A stretch of DNA of 42,225 nt from Ruminococcaceae bacterium UBA7030. GTDB lineage: Bacteria; Bacillota; Clostridia; Oscillospirales; Acutalibacteraceae. A program made the position numbers and the translations under genes. Positions 22,418-29,726 of this stretch are shown one piece after another. The stretch lies in contig DLBD01000049.1 in assembly GCA_002494125.1 (NCBI GenBank), forward strand, positions 1 to 42,225, read 5' to 3'. Under the pieces are notes generated by a model, which was not told where the DNA came from, searched no databases, and was given only the letters and a program-made list of their open reading frames with translations. The first letter of the stretch is position 1; each line of letters begins with the position of its first letter.

Positions 22418-24226
22418 TTATTCTACCGTTACAACCTTTGCAAGATTTCTCGGCTTATCAACGTCAAGTCCCTTGTCGGAAGAAACGTAATAAGCAAGAA
22501 GCTGAGTTGCAACTACTGCGGGCACTACCATAAACTCATCCTGTAAATCAGGAAGCTCAAAGCTGCAGTCAATGTCATCATTCATAAGCGAACGTCTTAC
22601 AAGTGTGATTACATTTGCTCCTCTTGACTGAACTTCTCTGATATTGCTTACCTGCTTTGAAACAAGTTCCTTCTGTGTAAGAAGGGCAATAACAGGTGTT
22701 CCTGCTGTGATAAGTGCAATTGTACCGTGTTTTAATTCACCCGAAGCAAATGCCTCTGAATGAATGTAAGAAATCTCCTTAAGCTTAAGCGACGCCTCAA
22801 GAAGTGCCGGATAATCAAGTCCTCTTCCTATCATAAATGTATGCTCAGCTGTAAGCATTGAATTCGAAAGATGGTGAATATCCTGTGCTCTTTCGAGTAC
22901 ATCTTTAACTGCATCGGGAATTTTCTTAAGTTCTGTGATAAAGTTTTCAACGCTCTGTGGGTCAAGCGTACCTCTGAGCTGTGCCATTTTGGCAGTGATA
23001 AGGTAGAAAACGCTTAACTGGGTTGTATATGCCTTTGTTGAGGCAACTGCAATTTCAGGACCAGCGTCTGTATAAATTACATTGTCGCTTTCACGGGCGA
23101 TACTTGAGCCTCTTACATTAACAATTGAAAGGGTCATTGCACCCTGTCTTTTAGCGTATTTAAGAGCTTCAAGAGTGTCAATCGTTTCACCGCTCTGGCT
23201 TACGCTGATAACAAGCGACTTGTCGTTTACTATCGGCTTTGAATACATATATTCACTCGCCATATGAACAGACACAGGGATACGGCAAATGCTTTCAATA
23301 AGCTGCTTACCGATAAGTCCTGCGTGCATTGCGGTACCGCAGGCGATTACAGAGATGTTTTCGCACTTAGTGAAAATGCTCTCGTCAACACCCTCGCCTG
23401 TAAAATCAGGAAGCGAACCCTTAATTCTTGAAGAGATAGTCTTTTCAATAACCGCAGGCTGCTCAAAAATCTCCTTTTCCATATAGAAAGGATAGCCGCC
23501 CTTACCGCTGTTTCTGATATCCCAGTCAAGTGTAAGGATTTCAGGCTCAACTGCATTGCCGTTAAAGTCAACAATATCAAAGCCGTCCTTGGTAATCTTT
23601 GCAATAGTAAACTCCGGAAGTACAAAGTATTCGCTGCTGTATTCACCGATTGCCATAATGTCGGACGCAATATATGCACCGTCTTCGTTTTTACAGCAGA
23701 CTATCGGGCTTACATTTCTGACTGCGTAGATTGTGTCGGGAATGTCGTCAAACATAACTGCGAAAGCAAATGTACCTGTAAGCTTTTTAACAGCGCTTGA
23801 GATAGCTTCAATCGGGTCGCCCTTAAACTGTCTGTCAATAAGAGCGGCAGCGACCTCGCTATCGGTCTGGCTTCTTAATCTGTCGGCAATATTAAGTGTT
23901 CCTCTGATAGCTTCATAGTTTTCAATGATGCCGTTGTGAACAAGAGTAACTCTTCCGAACTTATGTGGATGTGAGTTTTCATCGCACACTCCGCCGTGAG
24001 TTGCCCATCTTGTATGACCGATACCCGTAACGCCTCTTACGTCGTCGCACTTTTTCTGCAAATCCTCAACTCTACCCTTGCACTTCGTTACAAGGCACTC
24101 CTTGAAATCGGGATGGTAAACTGCAACGCCGGCGCTGTCGTAGCCGCGGTATTCAAGGGTTTTCAGTCCTTTTAAGAGAATACCTCTTGCCTCGCTATAT
24201 CCTGTATATCCAATAATTCCACACAT
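22418..24226 (-). CDS. glmS: Glutamine-fructose-6-phosphate aminotransferase GlmS
   Basis: A 602-residue enzyme that makes glucosamine-6-phosphate from fructose-6-phosphate and glutamine, the entry step to UDP-GlcNAc and peptidoglycan. The glutaminase domain begins with MCGIIGYTG; Cys2 becomes the N-terminal nucleophile after Met removal. HTRWATHG and HNGIIENY follow. Two SIS isomerase domains contain SQSGETIDTLEA and ASTKAYTTQ, and the C-terminus ends DVDKPRNLAKVVTVE as in all GlmS. The ATG at 24226 follows GGAGATT and gives the required Cys2; in-frame upstream sequence would mask it. Preceded by a glmS ribozyme and strong promoter, so expression should fall as glucosamine-6-phosphate rises. 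Confidence 0.98.
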   Translation of the reverse strand: MCGIIGYTGYSEARGILLKGLKTLEYRGYDSAGVAVYHPDFKECLVTKCKGRVEDLQKKCDDVRGVTGIGHTRWATHGGVCDENSHPHKFGRVTLVHNGIIENYEAIRGTLNIADRLRSQTDSEVAAALIDRQFKGDPIEAISSAVKKLTGTFAFAVMFDDIPDTIYAVRNVSPIVCCKNEDGAYIASDIMAIGEYSSEYFVLPEFTIAKITKDGFDIVDFNGNAVEPEILTLDWDIRNSGKGGYPFYMEKEIFEQPAVIEKTISSRIKGSLPDFTGEGVDESIFTKCENISVIACGTAMHAGLIGKQLIESICRIPVSVHMASEYMYSKPIVNDKSLVISVSQSGETIDTLEALKYAKRQGAMTLSIVNVRGSSIARESDNVIYTDAGPEIAVASTKAYTTQLSVFYLITAKMAQLRGTLDPQSVENFITELKKIPDAVKDVLERAQDIHHLSNSMLTAEHTFMIGRGLDYPALLEASLKLKEISYIHSEAFASGELKHGTIALITAGTPVIALLTQKELVSKQVSNIREVQSRGANVITLVRRSLMNDDIDCSFELPDLQDEFMVVPAVVATQLLAYYVSSDKGLDVDKPRNLAKVVTVE

Positions 24227-24295
24227 AATTAATCTCCAATTCAATTTATTAGTCAATAGTATAATATGACTTTACCTTTGTTTTAATCTTCTTCG

Positions 24296-24430
24296 TTGAA
24301 AAGAATTTGTGCCGAAGGTCGCCCCTCGGTTTTGCCTTTTCATAACGCACCGAAAAAGTATGTACGAAAGAGCATCCGCCGAAAATTCGATAACTCTTTT
24401 CCTCGTCAGCTCAAAGAGCTCTGGCGCTTG
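24296..24430 (-). ncRNA. glmS ribozyme (glucosamine-6-phosphate-activated self-cleaving leader)
   Basis: Read on the minus strand the leader contains the glmS ribozyme core: the cleavage site A|GCGCCAGAGC (between 24428 and 24427), GAGCTGACGAGGA, GAGTTATCGAATTTTCGGCGGATGCTC spread over about 24363-24405, and the P4-like CCGAGGGGCGACCTTCGG hairpin (24312-24329). These blocks occur in the same order as in Bacillus subtilis glmS. The leader lies between a promoter and glmS. In the known system, glucosamine-6-phosphate is the cofactor for cleavage, and the cleaved mRNA is degraded. Confidence 0.95.
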
Positions 24431-24492
24431 GAGAAAATATGTAACCGCTATTAAATTTTCAAGGTACAGTAGATTATATCTCTACAAATGCG

Positions 24493-24521
24493 ATAATACC
24501 ACAATATATGCTATTTGTCAA
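24493..24521 (-). promoter_or_regulatory. glmS promoter
   Basis: On the minus strand TTGACA, 17 nt, TATTAT. It lies about 65 nt before the ribozyme cleavage site. Confidence 0.85.
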
Positions 24522-24538
24522 TATAAGGCAAAACAAAA

Positions 24539-24558
24539 CGGGAGGGTATTCCCTCCCG
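24539..24558 (-). terminator. Terminator of the microprotein gene
   Basis: CGGGAGGG/CCCTCCCG stem with a 4-nt loop, then TTTTGTTTT on the minus strand; it insulates the glmS promoter from upstream transcription. Confidence 0.85.
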
Positions 24559-24579
24559 CCATTCGAGTGAATGTATCCG

Positions 24580-24681
24580 TTAGCAGCAGCCGCAGTCATT
24601 GTTACATCCGCAGCCGTAGTTACCGCTTAACAAAAGGATGATGATAAGGATAACAATCCAGTTAGAGTTGTTAAAATTCAA
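24580..24681 (-). CDS. 33-residue Cys/Gly-rich membrane microprotein
   Basis: A short gene read from a TTG at 24679-24681: a polar start (MNFNNSNW), a hydrophobic helix (IVILIIILLLSG), then a Cys-rich tail (YGCGCNNDCGCC). The ribosome binding site GGGAGGT lies 8-9 nt before the TTG, and a strong terminator follows 20 bp after the stop; together these support a real gene. Five Cys in the last ten residues suggest metal binding or disulfides on one face of the membrane. Similar tiny single-helix proteins occur in spore-forming Bacillota, but I do not recognise a named family with certainty. No function is claimed. Confidence 0.65.
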   Translation of the reverse strand: MNFNNSNWIVILIIILLLSGNYGCGCNNDCGCC

Positions 24682-24743
24682 AACCCTGACCTCCCTTCCC
24701 CTTTTCTATACCATACTATGAAAGGGAAAGGAAAGTGTGAATA

Positions 24744-25412
24744 TCAGACTATACCGCCGTTTACACCGAGTATCTGACCCGTAACATAACCGTTTTCAGC
24801 AAGGAAAAAAACGGCTTTTGCAACTTCATCAGGTGTACCGAGTCTGCCAATGGGCACCTCGGCTTCAAGCTCTTTTTTATCAAAGCAATCGTTCATTCTT
24901 GTATCAATAATACCCGGGCACACGCAGTTAACCGTAATGCCGCTTGGCGCAAGCTCCTGCGAAAGCGCTTTAGTAAAACCGATAACACCTGCCTTTGACA
25001 TTGAATATGCCGTTTCGCAGGAAGCGCCGACCTGCCCCCAGATTGACGAAACATTTACTATTGCGCCGCTGTGTGCTTTAAGCATTTTAAGCGCTGCATA
25101 TTTTGAGCAGAAATAAACAGCCTTTAGATTGACTTTCATAAGGCTGATAAAATCCTCTTCGCTTGTGTCGTTTATCATCTTAATAAGGCTAACGCCGGCA
25201 TTGTTGACAAGAATGTCAATACCGCCTATGCCTTCAAAAAGACTTTCAATTTCCGCAAGAGAAGAAAGGTTGCATTTTATCATACTAACGCCGTCAAAAT
25301 CAGGCTTTGTTTCATTATAGGTTATCGTTACGTCATAACCTTTTTCTTTGAAAAGAAGGGCACATGCTTTGCCTATACCCGTAGCGCCGCCTGTAATTAA
25401 AACCTTTTTCAT
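24744..25412 (-). CDS. Short-chain dehydrogenase/reductase (FabG-like)
   Basis: A 222-residue classical SDR. The NAD(P) motif is TGGATGIGKA (about 7-16), with NNAG (about 72-75) and catalytic Ser-Tyr-Lys in VNVSSIWGQVGASCETAYSMSKAG. It ends GQILGVNGG, typical of FabG-type reductases. It is a little shorter than FabG (about 246) and stands outside any fatty-acid gene cluster, so acyl-ACP reduction is not assured; a YmfI-like role in modifying elongation factor P is another option. ATG 25412 has CGGTGAT upstream. It is monocistronic with its own promoter. Confidence 0.85.
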   Translation of the reverse strand: MKKVLITGGATGIGKACALLFKEKGYDVTITYNETKPDFDGVSMIKCNLSSLAEIESLFEGIGGIDILVNNAGVSLIKMINDTSEEDFISLMKVNLKAVYFCSKYAALKMLKAHSGAIVNVSSIWGQVGASCETAYSMSKAGVIGFTKALSQELAPSGITVNCVCPGIIDTRMNDCFDKKELEAEVPIGRLGTPDEVAKAVFFLAENGYVTGQILGVNGGIV

Positions 25413-25427
25413 AAAATCACCGAAATT

Positions 25428-25457
25428 ATTATACCACAACAATATTGTATTTTTCAA
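25428..25457 (-). promoter_or_regulatory. Promoter of the SDR gene
   Basis: On the minus strand TTGAAA, 18 nt, TATAAT. It overlaps the divergent plus-strand promoter. Confidence 0.55.
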
Positions 25458-25473
25458 TTATATAGGTTATAAT
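25445..25473 (+). promoter_or_regulatory. Promoter of the unknown-RluA-membrane protein operon
   Basis: TTGTAT, 17 nt, TATAAT, 25 bp before the first start codon. Overlap with the minus-strand SDR promoter means the two could compete. Confidence 0.65.
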
Positions 25474-25499
25474 TATTATAATATTTTAACGAGGTAGCA

Positions 25500-26006
25500 A
25501 TGATGGAAAAAGAATTTTATACTATATCCGTTTATGTTGACGATGATGAAAATATGATTGGCATTCCCTGCGGTGAAAGCGAGAAGTACGGAATCGCCGA
25601 CATTGACAAGGTTATACTGCTTAAAGCTCCGTATACAGACACACAGCTTGAAAGCTTTATTGAAGAGGTGCTTTCGCACTGCTATACAAAAAAGCACAAC
25701 GATGACTCGCCGGTTTCGACCATCGAAAGATACACTAAGAAAAAAGGCTTTGTTAACGCAACTGCCGACCTTACGCTCATTTCAATAGTGAAAACTAATG
25801 AGATGTACTCGCTAATGCCGACCTTTAACGACTATGAAAGAGGCCCGCTTGCTATTGACGACGACGAGCATATACTTATGAATCCTTATCAAAAGGGAGA
25901 ACTTGCAGAGGTTATAAGGGGCTTTATTGAGGTTTACCTTAAAGCGAACATCTTTTATAAGGAAAAGGAAGAGCTCGAAAGAGAAAAGAAAAATAAAAAA
26001 GACTGA
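25500..26006 (+). CDS. Unknown 168-residue acidic protein
   Basis: No family recognised. The protein is soluble, acidic at the N-terminus (ISVYVDDDENMIGIPCGE) and ends in a Lys/Glu-rich helix (KEKEELEREKKNKKD). There is one short basic central segment (TIERYTKKKGF). No signal peptide, membrane helix or clear catalytic motif. Two adjacent ATG codons are possible starts, with GAGGT upstream. It shares one base with the next gene's start (TGATG), so it is translationally coupled to the RluA-type pseudouridine synthase; that suggests, without proving, a role linked to RNA or ribosomes. Confidence 0.8.
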   Translation: MMEKEFYTISVYVDDDENMIGIPCGESEKYGIADIDKVILLKAPYTDTQLESFIEEVLSHCYTKKHNDDSPVSTIERYTKKKGFVNATADLTLISIVKTNEMYSLMPTFNDYERGPLAIDDDEHILMNPYQKGELAEVIRGFIEVYLKANIFYKEKEELEREKKNKKD

Positions 26007-26956
26007 TGAAACGCATAGTTATCACATCCGGCGACGCAGGCACAAGGCTCGACAGATATATTCTTAAAACCTTTGACAAAATGCCGAAATCGCTTATGTT
26101 TAAGGAAATAAGAAAAAAGAATATAAAAATAAACAAAAAAAGATGCACGCCCGACCAAACACTTTGTGAGGGCGATATACTTGAGCTTTATCTTAACGAT
26201 GATGTTCTTGAGGAGAAGAAAAAGTATTTTGACTTCCTTAAAGCTTCATCGGATCTTGACATTATTTATGAGGATGAAAATATCCTTCTTATAAACAAAA
26301 AGGTCGGCGTTCTATGTCACCCTGACGGCAGGGATTACACCGACAATATTGTTGCAAGAGTTAAGCGTTATCTTTATGAAAGAGGCGAATGGGAGCCTGA
26401 CAAAAGCTTGTTTGCGCCTTGCCTGGCAAACCGTATAGACAGAAACACAGGCGGCATTGTAATTGCGTGCAAAAATGCAATATCACTCAAAGCTGTTAAC
26501 GAAAAAATTAAAAGCCGTGAGGTTGAAAAATACTATCTCTGCGTTGCGCGAGGTAAGATGAAAAAGGAAAGCGAAACGCTTGAAGCATATCTGAAAAAAG
26601 ACGAAAAGAATAATATGGTAGAGGTATCTGATAAAGAGCTTGACGGCTACAAAAAAATCGTTACAAGATACAGAGTCCTCGATTACAAAGACGGCGCTTC
26701 GCTCCTTGAGATTGAGCTTCTTACAGGCAGAACGCACCAGATAAGAGCTCATCTTGCTCACATAGGTCATCCGCTTTTCGGTGACGGAAAGTACGGAAAA
26801 GAGCAAGGAAGATTTCGCCAGGCACTTTACAGCTACAAACTTAAATTCAGCTTTGAGAAGGACAGTCCTCTCGCCTACCTTGACAGCAAGGTGTTTGAGG
26901 CAAAGGATATAGCGCTTCTCAAGGATTTTAAGGAAGGAAAATATTATGAAGGATAA
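26006..26956 (+). CDS. RluA-family pseudouridine synthase
   Basis: A 316-residue protein with an N-terminal S4-like RNA-binding segment (about 1-65, LDRYILKTFDKMPKSLMFKEIRKKNIKINKKR) and a pseudouridine synthase domain. The catalytic Asp lies in NRIDRNTGGIV (about 136), a clostridial variant of the HRLDxxTSG signature, and the RTHQIRAHLAHIGHPLFGDGKYG block is complete. It converts uridine to pseudouridine in rRNA or tRNA. The exact target (RluC, RluD or RluA type) is not decidable from the sequence. Middle gene of a three-gene operon; it overlaps the next gene by 11 nt. Confidence 0.92.
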   Translation: MKRIVITSGDAGTRLDRYILKTFDKMPKSLMFKEIRKKNIKINKKRCTPDQTLCEGDILELYLNDDVLEEKKKYFDFLKASSDLDIIYEDENILLINKKVGVLCHPDGRDYTDNIVARVKRYLYERGEWEPDKSLFAPCLANRIDRNTGGIVIACKNAISLKAVNEKIKSREVEKYYLCVARGKMKKESETLEAYLKKDEKNNMVEVSDKELDGYKKIVTRYRVLDYKDGASLLEIELLTGRTHQIRAHLAHIGHPLFGDGKYGKEQGRFRQALYSYKLKFSFEKDSPLAYLDSKVFEAKDIALLKDFKEGKYYEG

Positions 26957-27446
26957 GTTTATCAGAATAGTATCACCCATAACCTTATGCGTTATTTTTG
27001 CACTTGACGCAGGTGTTTTAATCTACGGAGCATATGCAATAAAAAGGCTTCTTCACTTCCCGAACACGCCTGTTATTCTTTTTGCAGCGCTTGATGTGGC
27101 TGCGCTTATTCTTGCAATCATTGTTACAAAAGAGGTCTTTTCAAACGGCATCCGCTTTTACGATGACGAGCTCGAGTTCACCAGTCTTGACGAAAACAAC
27201 ATTTTCAGCTACGACAGTATAAAAAAGATTGAAATAAGTAAAGACGACAGCATAAGTTTTACAAAGACCTTTATTGACCGTCAGTCACAAATAATCCTCA
27301 CTCTTAATGACGACAGGGTTATTACAATAGAGCTTGGCATCACAACTAAAAACACGCTCAAAAAGGCGGCGACGGAAATCGCCGACAGGACAGGAGTTGA
27401 GCTTGAAGAAATCAAGCCTGAAAAGAAAAGTAAAGAGGAAGAATAA
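26946..27446 (+). CDS. Two-helix membrane protein with a cytoplasmic PH-like domain
   Basis: A 166-residue protein of unknown function. Two transmembrane segments (about 9-31, ITLCVIFALDAGVLIYGAYAI; and about 41-62, VILFAALDVAALILAIIV) precede a beta-rich soluble half (GIRFYDDELEFTS...DSIKKIEISKDDS...QIILTLNDDRVITIEL) whose strand pattern resembles the bacterial PH-like domains of small membrane proteins. The C-terminus is charged (EEIKPEKKSKEEE). Its start lies inside the end of the RluA gene, so co-translation is likely, and a terminator follows directly. Confidence 0.75.
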   Translation: MKDKFIRIVSPITLCVIFALDAGVLIYGAYAIKRLLHFPNTPVILFAALDVAALILAIIVTKEVFSNGIRFYDDELEFTSLDENNIFSYDSIKKIEISKDDSISFTKTFIDRQSQIILTLNDDRVITIELGITTKNTLKKAATEIADRTGVELEEIKPEKKSKEEE

Positions 27447-27453
27447 AAAAGGT

Positions 27454-27485
27454 GAGAGTTAAGGAAATCCTTAACTCTCTTTTTT
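27454..27485. terminator. Bidirectional terminator
   Basis: GAGAGTTAAGGA/TCCTTAACTCTC with flanking A and T tracts, between convergent operons; its T tract overlaps the stop of the minus-strand lipoprotein gene. Confidence 0.9.
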
Positions 27486-27933
27486 AGTTTATTATATCGC
27501 AATCAGTCAGTCGAAGCACTTGAATATTTCTTTCGTCAACGAAGAAATCAAACACGCCCTCGACAACTATCTCTTCATTAATTCGAGGAAAATCAACCGG
27601 GTAAGAATAGCTGTCCTTTGTGACGAACTGAAGTCCCTGCTGACAGCAGGCGGTTGCGTCCTGAATCACACAGGCATAATAAATATCGCCCGTTTCGACA
27701 TTGGCGTCTGTGTAAAAGCTGCCCTTAATTCTTACCTTTTTACCCACATAGCTTTCCGGAGAGGTAACCATATTATAAACCTCCGAATATACCATTGTGC
27801 TTGTAAGTGATGTAAGATCAAGATCAACCGATTCATACTCTTTCGTTGTTTGTTCTCCCTTTTCCTCAGCCTTACAGGAGACAAGGGAAAAAGCGGTAAT
27901 AATCACAAGTAGTATTGCAATAAATCTTTTCAT
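27484..27933 (-). CDS. Lipoprotein with OB-fold-like domain and CC motif, zinc-operon associated
   Basis: A 149-residue lipoprotein: signal peptide with lipobox LVSC (Cys20), an acidic linker, then a small beta-rich domain (SYVGKKVRIKGSFYT...YYACVIQDATACCQQGLQFV...INEEIVVEGVFDFF). The strand pattern resembles an OB-fold, and the adjacent Cys-Cys in DATACCQQGLQF recalls the C-terminal domain of YcgQ/DUF1980-type proteins linked to zinc. It follows the znuACB-like genes on the same strand, so it probably helps to capture or hand over zinc at the cell surface. That role is inferred from context. AAGGTG precedes the ATG. A very small lipoprotein gene lies between it and the permease gene. Confidence 0.82.
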   Translation of the reverse strand: MKRFIAILLVIITAFSLVSCKAEEKGEQTTKEYESVDLDLTSLTSTMVYSEVYNMVTSPESYVGKKVRIKGSFYTDANVETGDIYYACVIQDATACCQQGLQFVTKDSYSYPVDFPRINEEIVVEGVFDFFVDERNIQVLRLTDCDIIN

Positions 27934-27974
27934 AAAAACACCTTAATAAATATTTACGTCGGGATTGTTATAAA

Positions 27975-28103
27975 TCAGCTTTGTTTCGGAAAGACTGCCG
28001 CTATACCTGATTTTGAAGCATTTTCGCCTTTTGAACATGACGCAGCGCACAAACAAAGCACAAGAGCAAGTAAAACCGATAAAGCTGTTTTCGAACATTT
28101 CAT
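27975..28103 (-). CDS. Very small lipoprotein, possibly frameshifted, in the zinc operon
   Basis: A 42-residue reading frame starting at ATG 28101-28103, which overlaps the permease stop (TAATG). It is mostly a lipoprotein signal peptide (SVLLALVLCLCAASC, lipobox Cys23) with about 19 residues after the Cys and a TGA at 27975. A second frame over the same region stays open from about 28000 to a TAA at 27943, encoding RYSGSLSETKLIYNNPDVNI and one further Tyr, and stops just before the next gene's AAGGTG. The layout suggests either a genuine tiny lipoprotein or a slightly longer one (about 55 residues) broken by a frameshift. No function is assigned. Confidence 0.55.
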   Translation of the reverse strand: MKCSKTALSVLLALVLCLCAASCSKGENASKSGIAAVFPKQS

Positions 28104-29005
28104 TATGCTTTTTTCACTCCTAAAACTCCTATAAGCCAGAACACAAAGAAGCCGACCACGTCAAATGCAACTATTGTCGAGCCGACGGGTGTGCCTATGC
28201 GAATTGATGCTATAATTCCGACTGCGGCAATAGTTACTGAGAAAACGGCGGAACATATTACAACAGCCTTGAAATTTTTGAACACACGCATTGCGGAAAG
28301 CGCAGGAAAAATGACAAGCGCAGAGATAAGAAGCGAGCCTACAAGATTCATTGCAAGTACGATAATAACCGCAATAATAACTGCAATAAGAAAGTTATAT
28401 GCAGACGCATTTGTTCCCGTTGCTCTTGCAAAATTCTCATCAAAGGTTACTGCAAAAATCTTGTTGTAAAAAATGATGAAAACGGTAATTACAACAACCG
28501 ATAAAATTACGCAAAGCCATACGTCAAGCTTTGAAAGGGTTAGAATTGAGGTCGAGCCGAAAAGCGTTGAACAGACATCTCCCGAAACATTCGACGATGT
28601 TGAAAACACATTCATTATGATATAGCCGAAAGCAAGCGAGCCGACAGATATCATCGCTATTGCAGCGTCACCTTTAATCTTTCTGTTCTTGCTGCCGGCA
28701 AGAAGAATTATAGCCGCAACAACAGTTATCGGCAAAATAATTACCATATTATTTTTATTCACGAATTCGGCAAATGGCTCTAAAAACGAAAGGCTGCCTT
28801 TAACCATCGCCTGCATTGTTGCGGCAATCGCCATAGCTCCGAAGGCAACATGTGAGAGTCCATCTCCGATAAATGAAAACCTTTTAAGAACAAGAGTTAC
28901 ACCGATAAGCGAGGAGCAAAGCGCTATGAGTACGCCCGCAATAAGCGCATATCTGACAAACGGATAAAGCCTGAACCACTCAATAAGTTCACTAATATCA
29001 GTCAT
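28103..29005 (-). CDS. znuB: Zinc/manganese ABC transporter permease (ZnuB-like)
   Basis: A 300-residue ABC-3 family permease with about eight or nine transmembrane helices. Recognisable parts: SLIGVTLVLKRFSFIGDGLSHVAFGAMA (typical family block), the long hydrophobic helices, and VAFDVVGFFVFW near the C-terminus. It forms the channel for zinc import with the ATPase and binding lipoprotein encoded upstream. It overlaps the ATPase gene by 8 nt. The stop codon overlaps the start of the small lipoprotein gene by 1 nt. The zinc over manganese assignment rests on the binding protein and its partner lipoproteins. Confidence 0.92.
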   Translation of the reverse strand: MTDISELIEWFRLYPFVRYALIAGVLIALCSSLIGVTLVLKRFSFIGDGLSHVAFGAMAIAATMQAMVKGSLSFLEPFAEFVNKNNMVIILPITVVAAIILLAGSKNRKIKGDAAIAMISVGSLAFGYIIMNVFSTSSNVSGDVCSTLFGSTSILTLSKLDVWLCVILSVVVITVFIIFYNKIFAVTFDENFARATGTNASAYNFLIAVIIAVIIVLAMNLVGSLLISALVIFPALSAMRVFKNFKAVVICSAVFSVTIAAVGIIASIRIGTPVGSTIVAFDVVGFFVFWLIGVLGVKKA

Positions 29006-29708
29006 TTACCTCACCTCCGTTTTGAATATTGAAGGATGAAAAATGATTTTCAGCAAACTCCTCCTTGGTGCCGAAAAATGTCTTTTCACCGATATATAAA
29101 ATATGTGAGGCGTATTCAACTGCGGCGTGTATATCGTGGGAAATCATTATGATTGTGATTCCCTGCCCATTGAGTTCTTTAATTAATGAATACATCTGCG
29201 CCGTAACCTTTGGGTCGAGGCCCGAAACAGGCTCGTCAAGAAGCAGAAGCGTTTTTGTTGCGCAAAGCGCTCTTGCAAGGAGAACTCGTTGCTGCTGCCC
29301 GCCGGAAAGTTCACGGTAGCACCTGTTTTTAAGAGCGGTAATATTCATCCTTTCCATATTCTCAAGCGCTCTTTTTTTATCACCCTTTGAATAAAAAGGT
29401 TTGAGCGGCGAGGATGAAAGACAACCGGACAAAACAATTTCCCACACGCTTGCAGGGAAATCACGCTGAACTACAGTCTGCTGAGGAAGATAGCCGATTT
29501 CATTTTTATTAAGTCCGTCGCCCATTATTATCTCACCCGAAAGCGGTGACTGAAGATTCAGGATTGTTTTCATAAGGGTTGACTTACCGGAGCCGTTTTC
29601 GCCGACTATGCAAAGATAGTCGCCCTTATTAATTTCAAAGTTCAAATCCGAAACGACCGCTTTACCGTCGTATCCGAGTGTAAGGTGTTCACATTTTAAT
29701 ATAGACAT
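28998..29708 (-). CDS. znuC: Zinc/manganese ABC transporter ATP-binding protein (ZnuC-like)
   Basis: A 236-residue ATPase: Walker A GENGSGKST (about 37-45), Q-loop GYLPQQ, signature LSGGQQQR, Walker B LLLLDEPVSGLDP and the switch His in IMISHD. Length and pattern fit the metal-type (ZnuC/MntB) ABC subfamily. It binds the ZnuB permease dimer on the cytoplasmic side. ATG 29708 follows CGGAGGA, 18 bp after the znuA stop; the C-terminal end overlaps znuB by 8 nt. Confidence 0.93.
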   Translation of the reverse strand: MSILKCEHLTLGYDGKAVVSDLNFEINKGDYLCIVGENGSGKSTLMKTILNLQSPLSGEIIMGDGLNKNEIGYLPQQTVVQRDFPASVWEIVLSGCLSSSPLKPFYSKGDKKRALENMERMNITALKNRCYRELSGGQQQRVLLARALCATKTLLLLDEPVSGLDPKVTAQMYSLIKELNGQGITIIMISHDIHAAVEYASHILYIGEKTFFGTKEEFAENHFSSFNIQNGGEVND

Positions 29709-29726
29709 AGTGTCCTCCGAAAAAAA

